A stretch of DNA of 64,000 nucleotides from Bacteroides sp. (GCA_014802425.1 JAAVCH010000013.1:33814-97813); one strand, 5' to 3'; positions 29,517 to 41,529 are shown, counted from the stretch's first letter. The notes: generated from the letters alone by a model not told the origin. Numbers and translations are program-made.

Positions 29517-31808
29517 CTACCCATCGACACCCTCCTGCCTGTCCGGTAAATCCTCAACCAGATCGCGGAGCTCCGCATACTGAGGGTCATACCGTTCAGA
29601 TTTCGGACCATACCCTTTAAGACAGGAATCCAGTGCCGATGAATCAAGCTCTCCCGAGGCAGTGAATTTCATCAGGGCATAAAGGAACACCACCGGCTCA
29701 TCAGAGTCAGGCCGGGAAGGATTCTTATTGGTCATATAGTAGTCAGACGGTACCTTGTCGCGCGGAATAAACCTTACAGGCTCCGTCAGCCCGAAAAGAT
29801 GCTGACCGTCCTTCTTGCGTGTATGGAAAAGCACAGCGCCGATTTTTGCGGCATTTTCCAGCAATTCCATTCCAGACTCAGTATATTTTATAGGCACAGC
29901 TATCTTTCCGGCTGAGCTGAATCTGGGGAATTTCTTATCATAGTTTTCCATCATCACCATAAAGATTCCCTCCTTTTCGATTTCAGGAAGCTTGACGGCG
30001 CTTATGCGCGGAGGCGGCAGCAAGGACCTCGGGTCTTCTTTCAGACTTTTCAGCTCCACACAGTCAAACGCTGTCTTAAGCAGAGCCAACACATCCGCGT
30101 TCTCCGCCTCTACCTTCTTACGCTCCTCCGGATCCGGCACACTCTCAGGTTTTACCAAAGCCAATGCGATTATTCCTTTGTCATTCTCATACGGAGCGAA
30201 CACTTTCCCTATTATGTCGGCGAAATGCTCTTTAATCCATTTTCGGGAATTTATCCCCGGAAATGCCCGCATGGCGTGAAACCGGTACCTATGGCTCAAC
30301 TCCTCTCGTATCTTGTCGCGAAAGATGTCGCGCACCTTATCACGCCAGCTTTTCTTCTGCATGGCGTTATCCCGCGCATAAAGCGAAAGCACAAACAAAA
30401 AGTTCACATCATAATGAGTCACCAGAAGCGTATCCCGGTCAAACAGCCTGTTGACATACTGCCGAGACACAAATGTCCGGGCAGTCCGCCGTGTAGCTTC
30501 GATGTTATCCTTATAGTTAAGGTCTTCCGGCACCGTACCCGAGATAAAGAAATTCGGAATCACATTATACCCCTCCGTGACCTTATCGCGCAGGCAGAAA
30601 TCCGTTTCATGCCTTTCATCGCGCTGCCCATCCTCTCCGAAGAAAAGATTGAGGTTCCACTGGATCACATTACGGGCATACGTGAACTGCTTGGCCACTG
30701 ACTTGGGGCCGATACTGTTTTTCTGCTTGTAGTATTTTGAGTCGCCTATATAGTATGTCATGCGGTCACCTTTCCGCTCCTCGTCATCGCGGCGTACGCG
30801 GGTAAGTGAGTCCCAAAGAAAAAGATGGTCGACCTCCTTACCGTCCTCCTGCACCTTGTTAAGGCGGTCGGGAAATGTATGGTCTCCTATCAGCTCGTCG
30901 ATAATTGCCTCAAAGACCATATTGAAGTTCTTGGCTAAAAGGAACTCGTTCATCTGTGAGGCCATGCGTATCTGCTTCGACTGCTCGAAGAACGCGAAGC
31001 AAAGGTCCCACAATTCCAGTGCCCGGTCTGAAAAATACTTATACTTGATCTGACGCAGACGCCGTATGCCCAGTCCGTCCATATACTGCCGGAACTTCCT
31101 TCCGGTGATCAGATCGTAGTTGACATTGATCTCCACCGGAAAGCCGAATTCCTGATGGATATGATTGAGGATGGAATAGAATATCACCAGCAGTTCCTCA
31201 TCGAAATTCACCATCCTCTTTTTATTGACCGGATTGAGGTAGACAGGAGTGTCATGCTGCACCACCATCTGACTCCTCGTGAGGGTCCGCGTCCAGTTTA
31301 TCCTGTCATATCCGCTGTGGATATTCTTTAACAGGAACATGAACCAGTCACGGTGCTCCCTGGAAAAATCAAGCAGGGAGAGAATGATGTCCAGGTAGGT
31401 ATTTGCAGTCCGATTCCGGCCTTTTCCCTGCCTCACGATGTTCTGCTGACGGATGATGGTATGGTCGCGGCCCGATGTCCTGCAGTCCTCGCGGTATACG
31501 GCTATGGCGCGATATATCCATACCGCCAATCCGTAGATAAACTCCTTATCCGTTTTGGACAACGGCGAATCATCAGCCTCCGGATTGATTATATCCTCCG
31601 GTTCATATCGACCGAACACCTTACCGCTATCCTTGTCGATTACCACTTTCGGGAGGATGAACACACTCTCACCTGCAGCGACATGATAGTAATAACCGAC
31701 GTATTTGACCCTCGCCACATCACTGGCCGGATCCCGTTCATCGACATAGGGAAACAGGCTGTTCAGCGTCGCTACCGGATAATCGTGTTCCTCTACCAGA
31801 AGTTTCAT
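29517..31808 (-). CDS. LlaJI/McrC-like restriction nuclease subunit
   Basis: Adjacent to McrB-like AAA+ gene (4-nt overlap); YIGDSKYYKQ resembles the D-x-K part of a PD-(D/E)XK nuclease; KYVGYYYH...VFILPKVV N-terminus. Confidence 0.7.
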   Translation of the reverse strand: MKLLVEEHDYPVATLNSLFPYVDERDPASDVARVKYVGYYYHVAAGESVFILPKVVIDKDSGKVFGRYEPEDIINPEADDSPLSKTDKEFIYGLAVWIYRAIAVYREDCRTSGRDHTIIRQQNIVRQGKGRNRTANTYLDIILSLLDFSREHRDWFMFLLKNIHSGYDRINWTRTLTRSQMVVQHDTPVYLNPVNKKRMVNFDEELLVIFYSILNHIHQEFGFPVEINVNYDLITGRKFRQYMDGLGIRRLRQIKYKYFSDRALELWDLCFAFFEQSKQIRMASQMNEFLLAKNFNMVFEAIIDELIGDHTFPDRLNKVQEDGKEVDHLFLWDSLTRVRRDDEERKGDRMTYYIGDSKYYKQKNSIGPKSVAKQFTYARNVIQWNLNLFFGEDGQRDERHETDFCLRDKVTEGYNVIPNFFISGTVPEDLNYKDNIEATRRTARTFVSRQYVNRLFDRDTLLVTHYDVNFLFVLSLYARDNAMQKKSWRDKVRDIFRDKIREELSHRYRFHAMRAFPGINSRKWIKEHFADIIGKVFAPYENDKGIIALALVKPESVPDPEERKKVEAENADVLALLKTAFDCVELKSLKEDPRSLLPPPRISAVKLPEIEKEGIFMVMMENYDKKFPRFSSAGKIAVPIKYTESGMELLENAAKIGAVLFHTRKKDGQHLFGLTEPVRFIPRDKVPSDYYMTNKNPSRPDSDEPVVFLYALMKFTASGELDSSALDSCLKGYGPKSERYDPQYAELRDLVEDLPDRQEGVDG

Positions 31809-33634
31809 TGCGGCAGATCCTCAAACTCCACATCAAGGGATTCAGCAAGCGCCTTGATCTGCGGAATGAATTCCTTTTTCCACTGGTTGGTGATTACAAA
31901 GGTCTTTCCATCCTTCGATGCAAGAGGTTTATAATTATACCATCCGTTCTCTTTCTGATATCCTTCTGCAGAAGGAATGGTCTTGATTATTTCCCTGTCG
32001 CGATGAATATGCGTCTTAAGGGCCTCCACTATCTGACTATAACTCATCGATTCGGCCACAGCCTGAAGAATATTATACAATGCGGAAGTGATGGTCCCTA
32101 CCTTTATACCGTTAACACGGGCGCTGATTCCGGCCTTTACGACTTCCCCTCCGTCCATATCCTCCGCCCCCGCAGTTTCTCCAAGCGGACGCAGTTTAAG
32201 ATTAGTGATGAAGCACTCCACCTTGGATTCGACGCACTTGCCGGATTCATCGAAGTAATCTGAGAATTCCATCGGCATCCCGTTTCCATCCTGGAAAATG
32301 GCATCGGTCGTGCCGTAATCCTTATACACATCTCCATAAAGGTAGAACAGCACTTTACTCAGGAAGCGGTCAGCCGTGATTACCTTCTTTCCATCTTCTT
32401 CCATTGCCTTCACAAAGAAATATCCGAGTTTCTTATCCTCCTGTGAAGTATTCGTGCCGATATGGCTGTTGATGGCCTGCACAAATTCCCACCAATCATA
32501 CTCGTTGCCATTGACTTTTATCCGATAGTCCTTGCCGCCGTCGGCAATCTTGATGTACTTCCAGTCCCAACGACGCTTGAATGCCGAATCAATCGGGAAA
32601 AGCGACTGGTCACTGGTGTTCATCGTAGCCCAGATATAGAGATTGTTGGGCAGCACAAGGGAAGAGCCGGCCATTATCTGGCTCACCACACCCCTCCCGG
32701 CATACATTTTATCTATATTAGCGGCATCGGCGACCTCCAGCCCCTTGAATTCCTTGGCAAGGACCTTACTTATGTCGGAATCCGGATGTACCGGATATTC
32801 AGAGAAACCATCCTCATTTCGGTCAAGCAACTGGAAGAGGTCGCCGAAAATCTGGGCGCAGTTTCCACGGTTTATCTCTTCGATCACAAGAAATACGGGG
32901 GCAGGATTCTCATTCTTCCGTTGACGCCAAGCCGCTACGTAAGCCTTAAGGAAAGCCTGCTGCACGAACTCATAGGAGATCCTCTCTTCCCTCACCTCCT
33001 CACCATCCTCCTTAATAGGATGTCCCGACATATCACGAAGCGTCACCTCCTTCATAGTAGGCTTATACGCTCCGACAAACGATGCATAGTCGGTATCCGG
33101 ATGAAAAGTCACCCGATAATGCTCATGTACCTGACACTCCTCCTTTATCTCATGCGACTTACCGGTGCCGGGAGCTCCGAAGAAAATCTGCTGGAGAGGA
33201 CGATTCCTATTCAATGCTGTGTGACCATTACTAAAATCCATATAGAAGTTTTTTTCATCTATTTTAGTAATAGTCATATAGTCCCTTCCATAATTAATGA
33301 TGTCCTGTGAAGTAATTTGGCTTCCAAAGGGTAATCCAAGACGTTTACGGATGTAACGGCCCAATATAGTGTTGTCATCCGGAGACTGAATACACGTACC
33401 CTCATCCGATTTTTGCGCACGATTCATAATGAGGGTTTCTCCATCATCAGTACGTATGACGAAATAATTTCCTTTTGTGGGGAAGTAATCACTTTTATAT
33501 ACCTCGGGAGACAGCTGTAGGTATGATTCATCTGGTTTTCTATTATCTCTATGGCCCCAGTTAAGACCATACTGAGCATTTCCTTTCGAATCAAGAAGGT
33601 TAATTCTAATTGTTTGAGTATTATTTGCCATCAT
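31805..33634 (-). CDS. McrB-like AAA+ GTPase with N-terminal NgoFVII-C/B3-like DNA-recognition region
   Basis: Walker A FFGAPGTGKS; VIEEINRGNCAQIFGDLFQLLDR; ATMNTSDQSLFPIDSAFKRRW; N-terminus LLDSKGNAQYGLNWGHR...RIRTDDGETLIMNRAQ-type. Confidence 0.85.
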   Translation of the reverse strand: MMANNTQTIRINLLDSKGNAQYGLNWGHRDNRKPDESYLQLSPEVYKSDYFPTKGNYFVIRTDDGETLIMNRAQKSDEGTCIQSPDDNTILGRYIRKRLGLPFGSQITSQDIINYGRDYMTITKIDEKNFYMDFSNGHTALNRNRPLQQIFFGAPGTGKSHEIKEECQVHEHYRVTFHPDTDYASFVGAYKPTMKEVTLRDMSGHPIKEDGEEVREERISYEFVQQAFLKAYVAAWRQRKNENPAPVFLVIEEINRGNCAQIFGDLFQLLDRNEDGFSEYPVHPDSDISKVLAKEFKGLEVADAANIDKMYAGRGVVSQIMAGSSLVLPNNLYIWATMNTSDQSLFPIDSAFKRRWDWKYIKIADGGKDYRIKVNGNEYDWWEFVQAINSHIGTNTSQEDKKLGYFFVKAMEEDGKKVITADRFLSKVLFYLYGDVYKDYGTTDAIFQDGNGMPMEFSDYFDESGKCVESKVECFITNLKLRPLGETAGAEDMDGGEVVKAGISARVNGIKVGTITSALYNILQAVAESMSYSQIVEALKTHIHRDREIIKTIPSAEGYQKENGWYNYKPLASKDGKTFVITNQWKKEFIPQIKALAESLDVEFEDLPQ

Positions 33635-34677
33635 TTGATATTAGGTTCTATTGAATCGTACGGTATACCGGCAAAGCTATTTAAAATAGCTGTGACGACA
33701 ATATTTGCAAGTTTACAAGGTACAGCCATACCGATTTGCTTACGCACGCTGGAATATTTTCCAACAAAATCATACCAATCTGGAAAAGTCTGGATTCTGG
33801 CTCTCTCACGATTTGTCAGTTCTCTGTTTTCCCAGTGGTATCCAAACGTTCCTCCCCCGCCGGAAGCAGTTATGGTATAGCTGGGTTTTTCAGGATCCAG
33901 TTTCCGATATATCTGAGAAATACGTGTTTGTGTCTTAATTCTCAAATGCTCTGGTATATTTTCTTCGGCCTGCCATATATTTTGCCCTGGCTTTATATAG
34001 GAGAGTCTTTCAGTTACAGTGGATGACAATTCCCGTATCTCATTATGGGTCACATCCCTGGGAATATTTGAGAGTGCAACTCTGGATGATATTTCAAGGG
34101 ATGACTTTGTTGTAGGAGCAGGAACCTTGAATTCAATATCTAAATCATTGCGAATTCCAACAATAATAACTCGATGTCTGGTCTGTGGAACACCATACTC
34201 CTCTGCTTTATACAGATGGACAGTAAGGTTATATCCTACTGCATTCATGTCGTTTAAGATAATGTTAAAATCATTGGAGCCCGCTGAGCGAATACCACTT
34301 ACATTTTCCGCTATAAACCATTTTGGTCTGAATCTCTGCATCACTCGTATACCATACCAATAAAGCTGACCAAATTTTTCATTGGCCAATCCTTTATGTT
34401 TTGATACCTGAGAAAAACTATTGCAGGGAAATCCATATGCAAATGCATCAATATCCTTCAAGGCGTCAATATCAAGATTTCTTACATCTTCACATATAAC
34501 CGTTTCCGGAGATTCAGGACATAGATTATTAGCGTAAGTCTCGCATGAATCCCTGTCGTAATCAGATGACCATACATGAACAACTCCATACTGACTATTG
34601 GCACTTCGGGAAGTCAAAGCACCATACGCCAGCCCGCCAGGTCCACAAAATAATTCTCCTAATCTGAATTTTTCCAT
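33631..34677 (-). CDS. DNA (cytosine-5-)-methyltransferase
   Basis: GELFCGPGGLAYGA, AYGFPCNSFSQVSKHKGL (PC motif), AENVSGI (ENV motif), TITASGGGG. Confidence 0.93.
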   Translation of the reverse strand: MEKFRLGELFCGPGGLAYGALTSRSANSQYGVVHVWSSDYDRDSCETYANNLCPESPETVICEDVRNLDIDALKDIDAFAYGFPCNSFSQVSKHKGLANEKFGQLYWYGIRVMQRFRPKWFIAENVSGIRSAGSNDFNIILNDMNAVGYNLTVHLYKAEEYGVPQTRHRVIIVGIRNDLDIEFKVPAPTTKSSLEISSRVALSNIPRDVTHNEIRELSSTVTERLSYIKPGQNIWQAEENIPEHLRIKTQTRISQIYRKLDPEKPSYTITASGGGGTFGYHWENRELTNRERARIQTFPDWYDFVGKYSSVRKQIGMAVPCKLANIVVTAILNSFAGIPYDSIEPNIK

Positions 34678-34894
34678 CAGTATGAAATTTCCAAGTAGAC
34701 AGACGGGCGACTAACCATTTTGCGGCTACAAGGAGCTGTCATTTATATAACCGTATATTTTGATTTCATCCGAAGTCTTGAGTCTGCTTAACCGCAAAGC
34801 TGATTACAAAGATACAAAAAAAACAACATACTTTTATAACCAATTGCAAAATTAGCATATAACTATTTGGCATACAACAATTCATAAGCATCGT

Positions 34895-35422
34895 TTAGAC
34901 CTTTCTATACATATCCGTTTCATCCGGATCGGCTGCAATCAGTGGAGTCTCTGGGGAATTTGTGTCGGGGTTGACGATGCGGTCGTAAAGGGAGTTTAGG
35001 TAGGCCTGACGGCCGGTGACGGCACGGATATCGCATTCCCAGACACGGAGTACGCGCCAGCCTTGTGCGACAAGGTCTTTTTCATTGCGTAGGTCACGTG
35101 ACACATTGCGCTCGATTTTGGCACGCCAGAAATCGACATTGGATTTGGGCAGACGAAAATAGCGGCAGCCCTCGTGGCCGTGCCAGAAGCATCCGTCAAC
35201 GAATACTACCGTACGGTATTTCGGCAACACGATATCAGGACGTCCCGGAAGTTTTCCGACCTGTACACGGTAGCGCAGACCACGGGAGAAAAGATATTTC
35301 CGCACTATCATCTCGGGCTTCGTATCCTTTCCCTTTATCGCCGCCATACACCGGCTTCGCTCCTCCCTTGTCATGGTATCCATATCACTATAACAATCCG
35401 GACAAAGGCATTTCCCAATCAA
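34895..35422 (-). CDS. vsr: Very short patch repair (Vsr) endonuclease
   Basis: RSRCMAAIKGKDTKPEMIVRKYLFSRGLRYRV...LPGRPDIVLPKYRTVVFVDGCFWHGH. Confidence 0.93.
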   Translation of the reverse strand: MIGKCLCPDCYSDMDTMTREERSRCMAAIKGKDTKPEMIVRKYLFSRGLRYRVQVGKLPGRPDIVLPKYRTVVFVDGCFWHGHEGCRYFRLPKSNVDFWRAKIERNVSRDLRNEKDLVAQGWRVLRVWECDIRAVTGRQAYLNSLYDRIVNPDTNSPETPLIAADPDETDMYRKV

Positions 35423-35586
35423 CGGTCCATAATCCCGCTATATAAAATACATCAGTCAGCAGAACCGCATAAATCAGTGAAGCGGCTCCATGTCGGAGAG
35501 ACGAATAACGCAATGTGGCCGCATAAACCCAGAGAACAACCACAATCAGAAGTGGCACTCAAATCCGGGGGCAGCATAAATCAGAA

Positions 35587-35630
35587 GACCCGCACCGGGA
35601 AGCCTTCATAAGGCTGTCCCGATACGGGTC
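35587..35630 (-). terminator. Long imperfect hairpin downstream of guaA
   Basis: GACCCG/CGGGTC, CGGGA/TCCCG and AGCCTT/AAGGCT nested stems. Confidence 0.55.
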
Positions 35631-35716
35631 CGATGTGTTTCACCACTGTTCGGGGACTGGCTCAACGATGTGGAGTCAGTCACTTATGTGCGGGGGTTAT
35701 GAGGGGATATGGGGGG

Positions 35717-37243
35717 TTACTCCCACTCGATTGTTGCCGGCGGCTTGGAGGAGATGTCGTAGACTACTCTGTTGATGCCGCGGACTTTGTTGATGATCTC
35801 GTTGCTGACTTTGGCCAGGAATTCGTAGGGAAGGTGTACCCAGTCGGCGGTCATGCCGTCGGTCGACACTACGGCACGCAGGGCGCAGCAGCGCTCGTAC
35901 GTGCGTTCGTCGCCCATCACTCCCACACTCTGCACGGGGAGCAGCATGACTCCGGCCTGCCATACCTGGTCATAGAGTCCGGCCTCGCGGAGATTGTCGA
36001 TGAATATCTTGTCGGCCTGCTGGAGGATATGCACTTTTTCCGCAGTGACTTCGCCAAGGATTCGGATGCCAAGGCCGGGTCCCGGGAAAGGATGGCGGCC
36101 AAGAAGCGCCTGGTCGATGCCGAGGGCACGGCCCACACGGCGCACTTCGTCCTTGAACAGCAGACGAAGCGGCTCGACGATGCTCAGGTGCATCTTCTCC
36201 GGAAGTCCACCCACGTTGTGATGGCTCTTGATGGTGGCGGAGGGACCCTTTACCGATACACTTTCGATTACGTCAGGGTAAATCGTGCCTTGAGCGAGCC
36301 ATTTGGCACCCTCGAACTTCCGGGCCTCTTCGTTGAAGACCTCGATGAAGTCGCGGCCGATCACCTTGCGTTTCTGTTCGGGGTCGGTCACTCCCTTGAG
36401 GTCGGCGTAGAAACGCTCGGATGCATCGACTCCGACTACGTTGAGCCCCATTCCCTTATACTGTGCCAGCACGTCCTCAAACTCATTGGCGCGGAGCAGC
36501 CCGTTGTTGACGAAGATGCACTGCAGGTTATGGCCGATGGCCTTGTTGAGAAGCACGGCCGCCACGGTTGAGTCGACACCGCCGGAGAGGCCGAGTATCA
36601 CCTTGTCGTCGCCGAGTTTTTCCTTAAGTTCGGCCACGGTCGAGTCTATGAACGAAGCCGGGCTCCAGCTGCCCGAACATCCGCAGATGTCCATGACGAA
36701 GTTGGAGAGCAGGCGCGGTCCGTCGGTGCTGTGGAACACTTCGGGATGGAACTGTATGCCCCATGTCATCTCTCCGGCGATGTGGTATGCCGCTACACGC
36801 ACATTGTCGGTCGAGCCGATGATCTCGTATTCAGCAGGGATACCGGTGATGGTGTCGCCGTGCGACATCCATACCTGTGTCGGCGAGGGAAGGCCGTGCA
36901 TCAGCGGGTCTTCAGGAGCCACTACGGTGAGCATGGCGCGGCCGTACTCACGGCTCGGAGCCCCCTCTACCTCACCGCCGCCGAGCAACGCGAGGAGCTG
37001 GGCGCCGTAGCATACGCCGAGCAACGGCAGTTTGCCGCGGATCTGCGAGAGGTCGGGACGCGGAGAGTCGGCGTCGCGCACACTCGACGGGCTGCCAGAA
37101 AGGATCACTCCCTTGACGTCGGCATCGATGGCGGGCACCTTGTTGTAAGGATGGATCTCGCAGTAGACGTTGAGCTCGCGCACACGGCGTGCGATGAGCT
37201 GCGTGTACTGGCTGCCGAAATCCAGAATCAGTATCTTTTCCAC
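35717..37243 (-). CDS. guaA: GMP synthase (glutamine-hydrolysing)
   Basis: [50 protein letters not shown]. Confidence 0.97.
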   Translation of the reverse strand: MEKILILDFGSQYTQLIARRVRELNVYCEIHPYNKVPAIDADVKGVILSGSPSSVRDADSPRPDLSQIRGKLPLLGVCYGAQLLALLGGGEVEGAPSREYGRAMLTVVAPEDPLMHGLPSPTQVWMSHGDTITGIPAEYEIIGSTDNVRVAAYHIAGEMTWGIQFHPEVFHSTDGPRLLSNFVMDICGCSGSWSPASFIDSTVAELKEKLGDDKVILGLSGGVDSTVAAVLLNKAIGHNLQCIFVNNGLLRANEFEDVLAQYKGMGLNVVGVDASERFYADLKGVTDPEQKRKVIGRDFIEVFNEEARKFEGAKWLAQGTIYPDVIESVSVKGPSATIKSHHNVGGLPEKMHLSIVEPLRLLFKDEVRRVGRALGIDQALLGRHPFPGPGLGIRILGEVTAEKVHILQQADKIFIDNLREAGLYDQVWQAGVMLLPVQSVGVMGDERTYERCCALRAVVSTDGMTADWVHLPYEFLAKVSNEIINKVRGINRVVYDISSKPPATIEWE

Positions 37244-37313
37244 TTTATAGGGTATGAAATATTAGAATTAAAAAAAGTATCAGACAGAGCGGATGCCCTG
37301 GCTGCCGCCCGGT

Positions 37314-38780
37314 TCAGCGCGAGTAGTTGGGAGCCTCCTTCGTGATGGTCACGTCGTGGGGATGGTTCTCGATTACGCCGGCCGATGTGATGCGGGTGAA
37401 CTTGGCGTTGTGCAGGTGGTCGATGTCGGGAGCGCCGCAGTATCCCATGCCCGAGCGCAGGCCGCCGATGAGCTGGTAGACTGTCTCGCTCAGAGTCCCC
37501 TTGTAAGGCACACGGGCCACGATGCCTTCCGGCACGAACTTGCTGGAGTCGGTCTTCTCGCTCTGGAAGTAGCGGTCCTTCGATCCGGCCTGCATGGCCT
37601 CGATCGAGCCCATCCCACGGTAGGACTTGAACTTACGGCCGTTGTAGATGATCGTCTCGCCCGGAGATTCCTCCACGCCGGCGAGCATGGATCCCATCAT
37701 CACGGAGTCGCCGCCAGCCGCGAGGGCCTTGACGATGTCGCCCGAGTAGCGGAGGCCTCCGTCGGCAATGACTGGGATGCTGTACTGGTGCGCCACTTTA
37801 GCCACGTTGAATACGGCGGTAAGCTGCGGCATGCCCACTCCGGCCACGATACGGGTAGTGCAGATCGAACCGGGGCCGATACCCACCTTGATGCCGTCGG
37901 CGCCGGCCTTGATGAGGTATTCGGCTGCCTCGGCTGTGGCGATATTGCCCACCAGCACGTCGAGGTCCGGATATTTCTCCTTTACTTTCTTAAGCGTGTT
38001 GACCACGTTGGCCGAATGGCCGTGGGCGGTGTCGATGACCACTGCGTCGACTCCGGCCTCCACAAGAGCGTCGACACGGTTGATGGTGTCGGATGTCACA
38101 CCCACACCGGCCGCCACGCGCAGACGTCCCTTGTCGTCCTTGCAGGCGTTGGGATAGTCCTGGATCTTGGTTATGTCGCGGTAAGTGATGAGGCCTACCA
38201 GACGGTTGTCGGCGTCCACCACCGGAAGCTTCTCGATCTTGTGGCGGAGCAGGATTTCGGATGCCTCGGCCAGGCTCGGGTTGGTGGTGGTCACGAGGTT
38301 GTCCTTGGTCATGACATCGGCGATGCGGATGTCCATGTCGGTCTGGAAGCGGAGGTCACGGTTGGTGACGATGCCCGTGAGTTTACCTTCAGAGTCCACT
38401 ACAGGTATGCCGCCGATGTGGTTTTCGTGCATGAGGCGCAGCGCGTCCCCCACGGATTCCTCTTCAGTGATGGTGACGGGATCGTAGATCATCCCGGACT
38501 CGGCACGCTTCACCTTGCGCACCTGCGCGGCCTGCTCGGCGATCGACATGTTTTTATGGATCACACCTATACCTCCCTCGCGGGCCATGGCTATGGCCAG
38601 GTCGGACTCGGTCACAGTGTCCATGGCGGCCGACACCATCGGGATGTTGAGGTTGATGTTGCGGGAGAAGCGGCTGCCGAGTTTCACCTGGTGGGGCACC
38701 ACCTCCGAATATGCCGGAATCAGAAGCACGTCGTCAAACGTCAGGCCTTCTTCCGTAACTCTTTCATCTATGAATGACAT
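37314..38780 (-). CDS. guaB: IMP dehydrogenase
   Basis: [57 protein letters not shown]; start set at MSFID. Confidence 0.97.
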   Translation of the reverse strand: MSFIDERVTEEGLTFDDVLLIPAYSEVVPHQVKLGSRFSRNINLNIPMVSAAMDTVTESDLAIAMAREGGIGVIHKNMSIAEQAAQVRKVKRAESGMIYDPVTITEEESVGDALRLMHENHIGGIPVVDSEGKLTGIVTNRDLRFQTDMDIRIADVMTKDNLVTTTNPSLAEASEILLRHKIEKLPVVDADNRLVGLITYRDITKIQDYPNACKDDKGRLRVAAGVGVTSDTINRVDALVEAGVDAVVIDTAHGHSANVVNTLKKVKEKYPDLDVLVGNIATAEAAEYLIKAGADGIKVGIGPGSICTTRIVAGVGMPQLTAVFNVAKVAHQYSIPVIADGGLRYSGDIVKALAAGGDSVMMGSMLAGVEESPGETIIYNGRKFKSYRGMGSIEAMQAGSKDRYFQSEKTDSSKFVPEGIVARVPYKGTLSETVYQLIGGLRSGMGYCGAPDIDHLHNAKFTRITSAGVIENHPHDVTITKEAPNYSR

Positions 38781-38889
38781 ATGTGTTGCTCTTGTGAGAT
38801 AAATTTTGATGTGATATGGATTTTCAGGGGAGCGGGGCAAGCACGTAGAGAGGTACGTCCACACCCCGCCGCCCCTTATGAGGCAGGGC

Positions 38890-40185
38890 TCAGAAGCGTC
38901 TGAGGCTTTCGGAGAGAGTGATGGTCTGCGTGCGGTCGGGGCCTACGGATACGATGCCTACGGGAATCTCCGTCAGTTCCTCTATCTTGCGCACATAGGC
39001 CTTGGCGGCCTCGGGGAGTTCCTCGAAATCGCGCACGCCTGTGATGTCTTCCTTCCAGCCTTCCATCTCGATGAAGACGGGCTTGCACTTCTCCAGACGG
39101 GATATGGTGGAGGGAGGAGCGGTAAGCACCTCGCCGTCGCACTCGTAGGCCGTGCAGATCTTGATTTTATCAAGGCCGGACAGCACATCGAAGAGCATGA
39201 GGGCCCAGTTGTCGATGCCGGCGAGCATGCCTGTGTAGCGGGCCACTACGGCGTCGAACCAGCCCACACGGCGTGGGCGCCCCGTCACTGTGCCGTACTC
39301 ATGGCCGCGTTCGCGGATTTCATGGGCGATTTCGTCATGAAGCTCCGTGGGGAAAGGACCGCTGCCTACACGCGTGCAGTAGGCCTTGGCCACGCCGAGC
39401 ACATTGTCGACCCACTTCGGCGCTACTCCGGCTCCCACGCACACACCTGATGAGGAGGGGCTGGAGGAAGTGACGAACGGATACGTGCCGTGGTCGCAGC
39501 AGAGCATCATGCCCTGAGCCCCCTCGAAGAGGATCTTCTTTCCCGGCTCGCGGATAGCCTCGTTGATCAGCGCCGAGGTATCGCAGATGCGGGGCCCGAG
39601 GATGGCTGCAAGCTCCATGTAGCGGTCATATACTTCCTGGAAGCCATACTTCGGCAGGCCGAGCATTTCGAGCTCCATGTTCTTCACCTCAAGGGCGGCA
39701 CGTAGGCGCTCGGCGAAGTATTCGGGCTCAAGGAGGTCGCCCATACGCAGGCCGATGCGCGCGTATTTATCGCTGTATGTGGGGCCGATCCCTTTCTTGG
39801 TGGTGCCGATGAGGGCGCCCCCCTTCTGCGACTCGTATGCTCCGTCGAGCGCGGAATGCCAGGGCATCACCATGGCGGCGCGGTCGGAGATATAGAGCTG
39901 ATAGTCGGTGATGCCGCGGTCGTGGAGCTTCTGAAGCTCGGCCACCACGGATTCGGGGTTGACCACCATACCGTTGCCCATGACGTTGACGGTCCTGGGA
40001 TTGAACACGCCGCTGGGGATGCTCTGAAGGGAGTACTTGTTGCCGTCGAATGCCACCGTGTGGCCGGCGTTGTTGCCCCCCTGATAGCGCACCACCATAT
40101 CGGCCCGGCATGCGAAATAGTCGGTGATTTTTCCTTTGCCTTCGTCTCCCCACTGGGAGCCGATGACTACGAGACGTTCTGACAT
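38890..40185 (-). CDS. purA: Adenylosuccinate synthetase
   Basis: [40 protein letters not shown]. Confidence 0.97.
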   Translation of the reverse strand: MSERLVVIGSQWGDEGKGKITDYFACRADMVVRYQGGNNAGHTVAFDGNKYSLQSIPSGVFNPRTVNVMGNGMVVNPESVVAELQKLHDRGITDYQLYISDRAAMVMPWHSALDGAYESQKGGALIGTTKKGIGPTYSDKYARIGLRMGDLLEPEYFAERLRAALEVKNMELEMLGLPKYGFQEVYDRYMELAAILGPRICDTSALINEAIREPGKKILFEGAQGMMLCCDHGTYPFVTSSSPSSSGVCVGAGVAPKWVDNVLGVAKAYCTRVGSGPFPTELHDEIAHEIRERGHEYGTVTGRPRRVGWFDAVVARYTGMLAGIDNWALMLFDVLSGLDKIKICTAYECDGEVLTAPPSTISRLEKCKPVFIEMEGWKEDITGVRDFEELPEAAKAYVRKIEELTEIPVGIVSVGPDRTQTITLSESLRRF

Positions 40186-40214
40186 TGTCTTTATCTTGTG
40201 TTAGGAGGATTGTT

Positions 40215-41507
40215 TTAGATGTTGTTGCGGTCGTAGATGTAGTCCACGTTCTTCATGTAATAGTCGAGGGTGAAGCAGTTGGCCAGCTCTTCGGGGGTGA
40301 GCATCTCGCGGATTACCTCGTTCTCGGCCAGGAGGTCCTGATAGGCGGCACCGGTGGCCATGGCCTGCATGGCTATGGGCTGGACGGTGTCGTAGGCCTT
40401 CTCACGCACGAATCCCTTGTCGATGAGGGCGTTCATGACGCGCTGGGCGAAGATTACGCCGTTGGTCATGTAGATGTTCTGCTTCATGCGGTCCTCGAAC
40501 ACCACGAGGTTCTCCAGGATACCCATCATGCGGTTGAGCATATAGTCGAGCAGGATAGTGGCGTCGGGCATCACGATGCGCTCGGTGGCGGAGTGGGATA
40601 TGTCGCGCTCGTGCCAGAGGGCCACGTTCTCGTAGCATGTCACCATATAGCCGCGGAGCACCCGGGCGCAGCCGCAGATGTTCTCGCTGCTGATGGGATT
40701 GCGCTTGTGGGGCATGGCGCTGGAGCCTTTCTGTCCCTTGCCGAACGATTCCTCCACTTCATGCACCTCCGTGCGCTGGAGATTGCGCACCTCCATGGCC
40801 ATCTGTTCGAGAGTGGCGCCGATAAGCGCGATAGTGGCCATATAGTAGGCATGGCGGTCACGCTGTATCACCTGGGTGGAGATATTTGAGGAGGCTATGC
40901 CGAGATGCTCGCATACATAGTCCTGAACGAAGGGGGGGATATTGGCGAAGTTGCCTACTGCGCCGGAAATCTTACCTACCTCCACGCCGCGGGCGGCCTC
41001 GCGGAAACGCTTGATGTTGCGCTGCATCTCCTCATGCCACAGCACCCATTTGAGGCCGAAGCTGGTGATGTCGGCGTGGATGCCGTGGGTGCGTCCGATG
41101 CAGGGCGTGTATTTGAAACGCCTGGCCTGACGGCGCAGCATGTCGGCGAATTTCTCAAGGTCGGCCTCTATTATGGCGTCGGCCTGCTTGAAGAGGTAGC
41201 CGTTGGCGGTGTCCACCACGTCGGTCGAAGTGAGGCCGTAGTGCACCCACTTGCGTTCGTCGCCGAGGGATTCGCTGACGGCGCGTGTGAATGCCACGAT
41301 GTCGTGGCGCGTCTGGAGTTCGATTTCCTTGATGCGGTCGATGCTGAATGTGGCGTTGGCGTTGAGCTTCTCCACATCCTCGGCCGGCACCACTCCTAAT
41401 TCCCTCCAGGCCTCGGCGGCAAGGAGCTCCACTTTGAGGTATGCGCGGAATTTGTTTTCTTCAGTCCAGACGTCGCGCATCACGTCTCTTCCATATCTTT
41501 CTATCAT
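40215..41507 (-). CDS. purB: Adenylosuccinate lyase
   Basis: GSSAMPHKRNPISSENI signature, THGIHADITSFGLK. Confidence 0.97.
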   Translation of the reverse strand: MIERYGRDVMRDVWTEENKFRAYLKVELLAAEAWRELGVVPAEDVEKLNANATFSIDRIKEIELQTRHDIVAFTRAVSESLGDERKWVHYGLTSTDVVDTANGYLFKQADAIIEADLEKFADMLRRQARRFKYTPCIGRTHGIHADITSFGLKWVLWHEEMQRNIKRFREAARGVEVGKISGAVGNFANIPPFVQDYVCEHLGIASSNISTQVIQRDRHAYYMATIALIGATLEQMAMEVRNLQRTEVHEVEESFGKGQKGSSAMPHKRNPISSENICGCARVLRGYMVTCYENVALWHERDISHSATERIVMPDATILLDYMLNRMMGILENLVVFEDRMKQNIYMTNGVIFAQRVMNALIDKGFVREKAYDTVQPIAMQAMATGAAYQDLLAENEVIREMLTPEELANCFTLDYYMKNVDYIYDRNNI

Positions 41508-41529
41508 GACGTTGTTGAGTTTTATGTTT

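Noticed and set aside
37293-38777. 494-aa plus-strand ORF opposite guaB
   Set aside because: Mirror frame of IMP dehydrogenase with no recognisable domain
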